Source: an uncultured Oscillospiraceae bacterium
Lineage (GTDB): Bacteria; Bacillota; Clostridia; Oscillospirales; Oscillospiraceae
Direction: 5' to 3'
NCBI GenBank assembly: GCA_934615645.1
Contig: CAKTTR010000054.1
Span: 1 to 12,275 of the forward strand
DNA: 12,275 bases
Shown here: positions 4,448-10,591 of the stretch, piece after piece
Numbering within the stretch: position 1 is the first letter of the stretch
Layout of the letters: every line of letters starts with the position of its first letter
The notes under the pieces: generated by a model
The model's database searches: none
What the model was told of the DNA's origin: nothing
Seen by the model: only the letters and a program-made list of their open reading frames with translations
Made by a program: the position numbers and the translations under genes

Positions 4448-6868
4448 TTATTTCAAAATCAAATTGACGAGTTTGTTTTTGATGTGGATGACCTTGAGGA
4501 GGTTTTTGCCTTCGGCGATCTTGGCGATCTTTTCGACAGCCATGGCGGCGGAGACGACGGTGGCTTCATCCGAGTCCATGGGGACGACGATGGTCGCGCG
4601 GAGCTTGCCGCAGACCTGGACGGCCATTTCGACGGTGGCGTCGACGGTCTTGGCTTCGTCCCAGGTGGGCCACTGGGCCTGGCAGGCCATGCAGCCGGAG
4701 GCGGCGGCGAAGCCCAGGCGCTCCCAGAGCTCTTCGACCATATGGGGGGCGAAGGGGCTGAGCAGAAGCAGGAGCTGGCGCATATCGCCCTTGGAGCAGC
4801 CGTTGGCGCTCAGGGTGTTCACCAGGCTCATCATGGCGGAGATGGCGGTGTTCATCTTCAGGTCGTCGATATCCAGGGTGACCTTTTTGATCGTCTTATG
4901 AAGCGCGGATTCGTTGGCGGGGGTGATATCCAGGCTGCTAGAGCAGGACTCGGCCAGGTTCCAGACGCGGTCGAGGAAGCGCTTGGAGCCCTTGACGGCT
5001 TCGTTGGACCAGGAGACGGCCTTTTCAAAATCGCCGATGAACATGATATGCAGGCGCATCGTGTCCGCGCCGTACTGATCGACGATGTCGTTGGGGTTGA
5101 CGACGTTGCCGCGGGATTTGGACATTTTCTCGCCGCCCTCGCCGAGGATCATGCCGTGGGAGGTGCGCTTGTGATAGGGCTCCTTCGTCGGGACGATGCC
5201 GAGGTCGTAGAGGAATTTGTGCCAGAAGCGGCTGTAGAGGAGGTGGAGCGTCGTATGCTCCATGCCGCCGTTGTACCAATCCACCGGGGACCAGTACTGC
5301 AGGGCCTCGGGGCTGGCCAGGGCCTTGTCGTTATGCGGGTCCATATACCGCAGGAAGTACCAGCTGGAGCCGGCCCACTGGGGCATGGTGTCCGTCTCGC
5401 GTTTGGCGGGGCCGCCGCAGCAGGGGCAGGTCGTATTGACCCAGTCCGTCATCTTGGACAGGGGGCTCTGGCCGTCGTCCGTCGGCTCGTAGGAGTCGAC
5501 CTGGGGCAGGACCAGGGGCAGCTCCTCCTCCGGGACGGGGACCCAGCCGCACTTGGGGCACTCGACCAGCGGGATGGGCTCGCCCCAGTAGCGCTGACGG
5601 GAGAAAACCCAGTCGCGGAGCTTGTAATTGACTTTTTCATGGCCCAGGCCCTGCTCTGTCAGCCAGGCGAGCATCTTGGGGATGGCCTGGCGGACCGTCA
5701 GGCCGTTCAGGAAGCCGGAGTTGACCATGACGCCGGTGTCGTCCTTCAACGTAAACGCTTCTTTTTCGACATCGCCGCCGGCGACGACTTCGATGATCTC
5801 GCAGCCAAATTTCTTGGCAAAGGCCCAGTCGCGGTCGTCATGGGCGGGGACAGCCATGATCGCGCCGGTGCCGTAGGTCACGAGGACGTAGTCGGAGATG
5901 AAGATGGGGATCTCCTTCCCGTTGACGGGATTGATGGCCCGGACGCCTTCCAGCTGCACGCCGGTCTTGTCCTTATTCAGTTCGCTGCGCTCGAAATCGG
6001 ACTTGCGGGCGGCGGCGTCGACATAGGCGGCGACGGCGTCCCAGTTTGTGAGCTTGTCGCGCCACTTCTGGAGATACGGGTGCTCCGGGGAGAGGACCAT
6101 ATACGTTGCACCGAAGAGGGTATCGCAGCGGGTGGTGTAGACGGTGACGGTATCGCCCAGGGTCGTCTTAAAATTGACCTCGGCGCCGGTGGAGCGGCCG
6201 ATCCAGTTGCGCTGCTGGGTCTTGACGCGCTCGATGTAATCGACATCGTCCAGGTCGTCGATGAGGCGCTGGGCGTATTTCGTGATGGCCAGCATCCACT
6301 GGCTCTTTTCCTTGCGGATGACCTCGCTGCCGCAGCGCTCGCAGACGCCGTTCACGACCTCTTCATTGGCCAGGACGCATTTGCAGCTGGTGCACCAGTT
6401 GACGGGCATCGTCGTCTTATACGCCAGGCCCTTTTTGAACATCTGCAGGAAGATCCACTGGGTCCATTTATAATAGGACGGGTCCGTCGTGTCGATGCAG
6501 CGGTCCCAGTCGAAGGAGTAGCCCAGCATCTTCAGCTGCTTCGTGAAATTCTCGATATTTTTTTTCGTGACGATGGCCGGATGAATATGATTCTTGATGG
6601 CGTAGTTCTCCGTCGGCAGGCCGAAGGCGTCGAAGCCGATGGGATAGAGGACATTATAGCCCTGCATCCGCTTTTTGCGGCAGATGATATCCATCGCCGT
6701 GAAGGGCCGCGGGTGCCCGACGTGCAGGCCCTGGCCGGAGGGGTACGGGAATTCGATCAGCCCGTAGAATTTTTCCCGGGTCGTATCCCCCGTCACGGCG
6801 GCGTAGGGCTTTTGCTCTTCCCAAATCTTTTGCCATTTGTGCTCGATGGCAGTGAAATCGTATTTCAT
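4448..6868 (-). CDS. leuS: Leucyl-tRNA synthetase
   Basis: Class Ia cytoplasmic enzyme that charges tRNA-Leu with leucine using ATP. The 806-residue length is typical of bacterial LeuRS. It shows the HIGH-type motif HVGH (49-52), a zinc ribbon (Cys159, 162, 176, 179), the CP1 editing domain with TRCDTLFGATYM (246-257) and TYGTGAIMAVPAHDDRD (331-347), a second Cys set (437, 440, 481, 484), WAGSSWYFLRYMDP (498-511), the KMSKS loop (581-585) and the C-terminal anticodon-binding region. The N-terminal block GFDAFGLPTENYAIKNHIHP (78-97), with TEN rather than AEQ, marks a LeuRS subgroup I associate with some Clostridia. The start is supported by TGAGGA, 7 bases before ATG. It is last in the operon, 60 bp after rsfS. 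No T-box leader precedes it. Confidence 0.97.
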   Translation of the reverse strand: MKYDFTAIEHKWQKIWEEQKPYAAVTGDTTREKFYGLIEFPYPSGQGLHVGHPRPFTAMDIICRKKRMQGYNVLYPIGFDAFGLPTENYAIKNHIHPAIVTKKNIENFTKQLKMLGYSFDWDRCIDTTDPSYYKWTQWIFLQMFKKGLAYKTTMPVNWCTSCKCVLANEEVVNGVCERCGSEVIRKEKSQWMLAITKYAQRLIDDLDDVDYIERVKTQQRNWIGRSTGAEVNFKTTLGDTVTVYTTRCDTLFGATYMVLSPEHPYLQKWRDKLTNWDAVAAYVDAAARKSDFERSELNKDKTGVQLEGVRAINPVNGKEIPIFISDYVLVTYGTGAIMAVPAHDDRDWAFAKKFGCEIIEVVAGGDVEKEAFTLKDDTGVMVNSGFLNGLTVRQAIPKMLAWLTEQGLGHEKVNYKLRDWVFSRQRYWGEPIPLVECPKCGWVPVPEEELPLVLPQVDSYEPTDDGQSPLSKMTDWVNTTCPCCGGPAKRETDTMPQWAGSSWYFLRYMDPHNDKALASPEALQYWSPVDWYNGGMEHTTLHLLYSRFWHKFLYDLGIVPTKEPYHKRTSHGMILGEGGEKMSKSRGNVVNPNDIVDQYGADTMRLHIMFIGDFEKAVSWSNEAVKGSKRFLDRVWNLAESCSSSLDITPANESALHKTIKKVTLDIDDLKMNTAISAMMSLVNTLSANGCSKGDMRQLLLLLSPFAPHMVEELWERLGFAAASGCMACQAQWPTWDEAKTVDATVEMAVQVCGKLRATIVVPMDSDEATVVSAAMAVEKIAKIAEGKNLLKVIHIKNKLVNLILK

Positions 6869-6907
6869 CGTTTGATCCTCACAATCTCTTTTTGCAGATA
6901 TCTTCCC

Positions 6908-6928
6908 CCCGCGCAGGCTGCGCGCGGG
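6908..6928 (-). other. GC hairpin between rsfS and leuS
   Basis: CCCGCGC (6908-6914) pairs with GCGCGGG (6922-6928) immediately after the rsfS stop on the - strand. There is no T run after it, so it should not terminate transcription fully. It could protect or separate the rsfS and leuS parts of the message. The gap is too short for a T-box riboswitch. Confidence 0.4.
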
Positions 6929-7282
6929 TTATTCGTCGCAGGTTAACGGCTCTTCGACGGCGTCACTCCACAGGCGCTCCAGGTCGTAGAATTTGCGGGT
7001 GTCGTCGGTAAAGACGTGGACGACCAGGGAGCCGAAGTCCAGCAGCACCCAGGTGCCGCTGCGGTGGCCTTCCCGGTGCAGCATCGTCTCCCCTGCTTCG
7101 GTCATGACCTTTTCGACCTCGTCGCAGAGGGTGTTGACATGGGTGTTGGAGGTGCCGGTGCAGATCAGGAAGTAATCGGCAAGGGTCGTCACGTCCGTCA
7201 CCCGGAGGAGCTTGATGTCCTGCCCCTTTTTGGCGTCCAGGGCCTGGGCGGCCCGGTGGGCGATCTGTTTCGCTGTTGTCAT
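6929..7282 (-). CDS. rsfS: Ribosomal silencing factor RsfS
   Basis: RsfS (YbeB/Iojap family) binds ribosomal protein L14 (uL14) on the 50S subunit and blocks joining with 30S when nutrients are limiting. The protein is 117 residues. Family features seen are KGQDIKLLRV, TLADYFLICTGTSNTHVNTLCDEVE and HREGHRSGTWVLLDFGSLVVHVF followed by FYDLERLWSDA. Two starts are possible: ATG 7297 overlaps the stop of the upstream gene (ATGA) but lacks a ribosome site and would add five residues; ATG 7282 has GAGGAA about 9 bases ahead and gives the usual MTTAKQIA start, so I chose it. The gap to nadD-yqeK is then 11 bases. The nadD-yqeK-rsfS-leuS order is characteristic of Firmicutes. Confidence 0.93.
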   Translation of the reverse strand: MTTAKQIAHRAAQALDAKKGQDIKLLRVTDVTTLADYFLICTGTSNTHVNTLCDEVEKVMTEAGETMLHREGHRSGTWVLLDFGSLVVHVFTDDTRKFYDLERLWSDAVEEPLTCDE

Positions 7283-7293
7283 AGGCTTGTTCC

Positions 7294-8511
7294 TCATTTC
7301 TGTTCTATCGCAGCGCGTTCGGCCAGCTGGCGCTGCATGTAATCGCGCGCCTGGCGGGAGTTTTCATCCAGCAGCGCGCCCTTTTCTTCGATGGACTGGA
7401 CGGACATTTCCAGCGCGGTATAGAGCGCCTGGTCCAGGTCCTGCTCCACTTGCTCCCGCAGGAGCTCGACGCCGGGGAAGCGGCGGTTGGGCTCCATATA
7501 ATCGGCGAGGTAGAGAATTTTTTCCAGAATCGTCATCTCCGCCTTGCCCGTCGTGTGCCAGCAGATGGCGTCGCAGACGGCGTCGTTCTCGCCGAAGATG
7601 TGGCGGGCAACGGCGGCGCCGGTCTTAGCGTGGAGCAGCTTGGGGTTGGCGCGCTCAAAATCGGTAATTAGTATATCATATTTTTGGCACAATCGCAACT
7701 GGGCATCCGGCGGCAGGGCCTTGGTGATATCGTGCAGGAGCCCGGCCCGGGCGGCGTCGCGTTCCGACGCGCCGTAGCGGCGGGCAAGCTGCGCCGCCGT
7801 CTCGCTGCAGCCCAGGACATGGGCGACGCGGCGGGTGTTGAGCAGGCCGACGGCGGCCTCCCGCAGCTCGTCCAGCGGCAGGCCCCGCAGGCTTTTGGCG
7901 AGGCCGTAGGCCCGGGCGCTGCAGATGGCCTGGTAGACGGCGGGGGCGAGATAGTCTTCGCCGCAGCCGAAGGTCAGCATCCGGCGCACCAGAGTCGAGG
8001 AGATGGGCAGATAGTCGTTTTCCACCGTGACGATCTGGGCGGCATAGGTGCGGTACAAATTCTCCCGCTGCTCGGCCAGGCGGCGCTGCAGGTCTTCGTC
8101 CGGCTTTTCACGCTGGACAAGGACGATGGTGCACTGGGAGGTGATCATGACCGGCGCGCGCCAGGCGTCGAGGGTCAGGAACATGTCGGGGCCGACGAGG
8201 AGATAGAGGCGGTCTGCCGGGTGGCGCTTGCGCAGCTGGCGGACGGTATCGGCGGTGTAGCTGACGCCGCCGCGGCGCAGCTCAAGATCGCAGGCCTCCA
8301 GCTTCGGATGCCCGGCGGTGGCCAGCTGCAGCAGGTGCAGACGGGCCGGGCCGTCGGGGGATCCGGGCGGCAGCTGCTTGTGGGGCGGCGTCGCCGCGGG
8401 GACGAGATAAATTTTATCCAGCTCCAACCGCCGCGCCAGCTCCTCGGCCGCGAGAATATGCCCGTTGTGCGGCGGATTGAAGCTGCCGCCGAAAATTCCG
8501 ATCTTTCCCAT
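7294..8511 (-). CDS. nadD: NadD-YqeK fusion: NaMN adenylyltransferase + HD-domain phosphohydrolase
   Basis: A single 405-residue frame joins two enzymes usually made separately. Residues 1-205 are NadD, which makes deamido-NAD from nicotinate mononucleotide and ATP: GGSFNPPHNGH (8-18), LVPAATPPHK (36-45), SYTADTVRQL (84-93), LLVGPDMF (104-111) and ISSTLVRRML (170-179). Residues about 212-395 are YqeK, an HD-domain hydrolase; characterised members split Ap4A symmetrically. Metal ligands are visible at His231, His260-Asp261, His294, His319 and Asp337, with WHTTGKAEMTILEKILYLADYMEPNR as the signature. The join near residue 205 has no stop or frameshift and no long linker. ATG 8511 is preceded by AGGGGG 7 bases upstream. 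NAD synthesis and dinucleotide hydrolysis may be co-regulated by this arrangement; that is inference. Confidence 0.93.
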   Translation of the reverse strand: MGKIGIFGGSFNPPHNGHILAAEELARRLELDKIYLVPAATPPHKQLPPGSPDGPARLHLLQLATAGHPKLEACDLELRRGGVSYTADTVRQLRKRHPADRLYLLVGPDMFLTLDAWRAPVMITSQCTIVLVQREKPDEDLQRRLAEQRENLYRTYAAQIVTVENDYLPISSTLVRRMLTFGCGEDYLAPAVYQAICSARAYGLAKSLRGLPLDELREAAVGLLNTRRVAHVLGCSETAAQLARRYGASERDAARAGLLHDITKALPPDAQLRLCQKYDILITDFERANPKLLHAKTGAAVARHIFGENDAVCDAICWHTTGKAEMTILEKILYLADYMEPNRRFPGVELLREQVEQDLDQALYTALEMSVQSIEEKGALLDENSRQARDYMQRQLAERAAIEQK

Positions 8512-8531
8512 CTGGGCACCCCCTGTCCGAA

Positions 8532-8559
8532 ACGATATCCTACCATTGCTTGCTGTGAA
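8532..8559 (-). promoter_or_regulatory. Possible internal promoter before nadD-yqeK
   Basis: On the - strand TTCACA (8559-8554, 5 of 6 to the -35 consensus) and TATCGT (8537-8532, 4 of 6) are 16 bp apart, within the only sizeable gap of the operon (102 bp). The -10 match is modest, so this is only a candidate for an internal promoter serving nadD-yqeK, rsfS and leuS. Confidence 0.3.
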
Positions 8560-8613
8560 CGTGCGCGCTGCGCGCGTTTTTTTCGTGCCGGGCGTTTTTT
8601 CTGCTGCGGCGCG

Positions 8614-9060
8614 TTATTTTTCCCGCTGGCGGCGGCGTTCGATGGCCGCTTGGATGGCCGCTTCGCGGAAATAGGCGTTTTTCTGCTCGCGGCGCTCTTT
8701 TTCCTGGCGGCGGCGGCTCTGGGCGCCCTTGCGGACGGGGTTTTCCTTGGCCCGGGCGTCGTTGCGCTGCTTTTCCGCGGCGATTTGGGCCTTTTTCTCG
8801 TTTTTCTTATAGATCACAAATTTTGAGCCGATGGTCTGGACGCCTTCGGCGTTTAAGGCGGCGCAGAGGGCGTCGCAGGCTTCGCGGGCCGTCAGCATGG
8901 CCGTCTCCAAAACGCGGCCTTTGATCAGCTCGCGGGCGGCCAGCTGGGCCTGGGCGGAGGCGATGAGGCCCTCGGTGATCCCCTCCTTGCCGACCATCAG
9001 GGTCGTCTCCAGGGGGTTGCTCTGGGCGCGCAGCTGGGCGCGCTGTTTACTTGTCAGCAT
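8614..9060 (-). CDS. yhbY: YhbY-family CRM-domain ribosome assembly RNA-binding protein
   Basis: A small RNA-binding protein of the CRM/YhbY family that associates with pre-50S ribosomal particles. The opening MLTSKQRAQLRAQSN is the standard family start and VGKEGIT (23-29) contains the conserved G-K-x-G RNA-binding turn; the CRM fold ends near residue 86 (GSKFVIYKK). Typical members are about 95-100 residues, whereas this one has 148: residues 87-148 form a very basic, Lys/Arg/Gln/Glu-rich and probably helical or disordered tail. The start overlaps the end of rdgB by 14 bases, with AAGGAGC as ribosome site inside rdgB, pointing to translational coupling. A 102-bp gap follows before nadD. Confidence 0.92.
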   Translation of the reverse strand: MLTSKQRAQLRAQSNPLETTLMVGKEGITEGLIASAQAQLAARELIKGRVLETAMLTAREACDALCAALNAEGVQTIGSKFVIYKKNEKKAQIAAEKQRNDARAKENPVRKGAQSRRRQEKERREQKNAYFREAAIQAAIERRRQREK

Positions 9061-9655
9061 ATGGAAGCTCCTTTTGCAATTGTTTCATAAATTCTTGAAT
9101 GGCCCGGCCCCGGTGGGAGAGGGCGTTTTTCGTCGCCGCGTCCAGCTGGGCAAACGTCTTGCCCTGGGAGGGGATGAAAAACAGCGGGTCGTAGCCAAAG
9201 CCCGCCTCGCCGCAAAGGGCCCGGGTGATGACGCCGGGGCACACGCCCTCGGCCTTGAGATGCCTGCCATCCGGCAGGGCGCAGCACAGGGCGCAGACAA
9301 AGCGGGCGGTGCGCGCTTCGTCGGGGACGCCTTCCAGGGCGGCGAGTAATTTCTCGTTGCGGTCGGCGTCCGTCTTGCAGGCTGGCGCGCCGTAGCGGGC
9401 GGAGTAAACGCCGGGGGCGCCGCCCAGGGCATCGACCATCAGGCCGGAGTCGTCGGCGATGGCGGCAAGGCCCGTGGCGCGCAGGACGGCGTCGGCTTTC
9501 AGGCGGGCGTTTTCGGCGAACGTCTCCCCCGTCTCGTCGACGTCGATTTGGACGCCCAGGTCCCGCTGGAGCAGCAGCTCCACGCCATAGGGCGCGAGGA
9601 CTTCCTGCAGCTCCCGCTGCTTATGGACATTCTGGCTTGCCAGGACAAATTTCAT
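9047..9655 (-). CDS. rdgB: dITP/XTP pyrophosphatase (RdgB/HAM1 family)
   Basis: Cytoplasmic house-cleaning enzyme that hydrolyses ITP, dITP and XTP to the monophosphate plus pyrophosphate, keeping deaminated purines out of nucleic acids. With the start chosen it has 202 residues, the normal size. Motifs are SQNVHK (7-12), ETGETFAENARLKA (41-54), DDSGL (68-72), PGVYSARYG (81-89), GFGYDPLF (152-159) and SHRGRA (180-185). The frame is open to a GTG at 9682 that overlaps the ftsY stop (GTGA). I chose ATG 9655 because AGGGGAG lies a few bases upstream and MKFVLASQN is the usual N-terminus. It sits 23 bp after ftsY and overlaps yhbY by 14 bases. Confidence 0.95.
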   Translation of the reverse strand: MKFVLASQNVHKQRELQEVLAPYGVELLLQRDLGVQIDVDETGETFAENARLKADAVLRATGLAAIADDSGLMVDALGGAPGVYSARYGAPACKTDADRNEKLLAALEGVPDEARTARFVCALCCALPDGRHLKAEGVCPGVITRALCGEAGFGYDPLFFIPSQGKTFAQLDAATKNALSHRGRAIQEFMKQLQKELPYADK

Positions 9656-9678
9656 ACCTGCTTCTCCCCTTCCCGGGC

Positions 9679-10581
9679 TCACAGCAGCGCCTGGACAAAG
9701 TCGGCGGGCTGGAAGGGCATGAGATCGTCGATCTGCTCGCCGACGCCGATGAGCTTGACGGGAATTTGCAGCGTGTCCGCCACGGCGATGACGATGCCGC
9801 CCTTGGCGGTGCCGTCCAGCTTCGTCAGGACGATGCCGGTGACGTCGGCGACCTCGCTGAATTGCTTGGCCTGGAGCAGGCCGTTCTGCCCCGTCGTTCC
9901 GTCCAGGACCAGCAGGGTCTCGCGGCTGGCGTCGGGCAGCTCCCGGGCGATGATCTTGGCGATCTTCTGCAGCTCGTTCATGAGGTTCTGCTTGTTATGC
10001 AGCCGCCCGGCGGTATCGCAGAGGATGACGTCACAGTGGCGGGCCTTGGCGGCGCAGATGGCGTCGTAGACGACGGAGGCGGGGTCGGCCCCCTCGCCCT
10101 GGCGGATCAGCTCGACCTGGGCGCGCTTGGCCCAGATCTCCAGCTGCTCGGCGGCGGCGGCGCGGAAGGTATCGGCGGCGCAGAGCAGGACCTTCTTCCC
10201 CTGCTGCTGCAGCTGGTGGGCCAGCTTGCCGATCGTCGTCGTCTTGCCGACGCCGTTGACGCCGATCATTAGGATAATGGACGGCTGGGTCTCGAGGTTC
10301 AGGTTTAAATCGCCGACTTCCAGCATCTGCGTCAAAATTTCCCGGAGGGCGGCTTTGACGTCCTCGGCGGATTTCAGGCGCTCGGCCTTGACCCGGGCCC
10401 GGAGGGCATCGACGGCCTTGACGGCGGTGTTCACCCCCAGGTCGCCGAGGATGAGGCATTCTTCCAGCTCGTCGTAAAAATCGTCGTCAATTTCCGAGAA
10501 GGAGAAGACGCTGCCGAGGCTGGAGGCCATTGCTTTGCGGGTCTTCGTCAGGCCCGATTTGATTCTGTCAAAAAATCCCAT
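9679..10581 (-). CDS. ftsY: Signal recognition particle receptor FtsY
   Basis: Membrane-associated SRP GTPase that pairs with Ffh to deliver ribosomes making membrane proteins to the Sec translocon. The protein is 300 residues and begins MGFFDRIKSGLTKTRKAM, the amphipathic membrane-targeting start of FtsY proteins that lack a long acidic A domain. The N domain covers about 30-95. The G domain has G1 GVNGVGKTTTIGK (107-119), DTFRAAAAEQL (137-147), DTAGR (189-193), TKLDGTAKGG (253-262) and GEQIDDL (281-287). The ribosome site GAGGAG lies 6-7 bases before the ATG and overlaps the smc stop region. Downstream of smc in many bacteria, as here, with a 10-bp gap. Confidence 0.97.
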   Translation of the reverse strand: MGFFDRIKSGLTKTRKAMASSLGSVFSFSEIDDDFYDELEECLILGDLGVNTAVKAVDALRARVKAERLKSAEDVKAALREILTQMLEVGDLNLNLETQPSIILMIGVNGVGKTTTIGKLAHQLQQQGKKVLLCAADTFRAAAAEQLEIWAKRAQVELIRQGEGADPASVVYDAICAAKARHCDVILCDTAGRLHNKQNLMNELQKIAKIIARELPDASRETLLVLDGTTGQNGLLQAKQFSEVADVTGIVLTKLDGTAKGGIVIAVADTLQIPVKLIGVGEQIDDLMPFQPADFVQALL

Positions 10582-10591
10582 GGGGTACTCC

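Noticed and set aside
4427..6946. An 839-codon open frame on the + strand, antisense to leuS and longer than leuS itself
   Set aside because: The - strand frame is unmistakable LeuRS. The + frame is a GC-rich codon-phase shadow with Gly/Asp/Ala/Val-rich composition, no recognisable domain and no ribosome site.
8563..8583. GCGCG/CGCGC hairpin with seven T on the + strand between yhbY and nadD
   Set aside because: No + strand gene is transcribed into it, and in the - strand direction of the operon it has no T tract. It is probably composition bias, although antisense termination cannot be excluded.
7684..8826. A 380-codon + strand frame across nadD-yqeK and yhbY
   Set aside because: It overlaps two confidently identified - strand genes, and its composition is that of a reversed GC-rich coding sequence.
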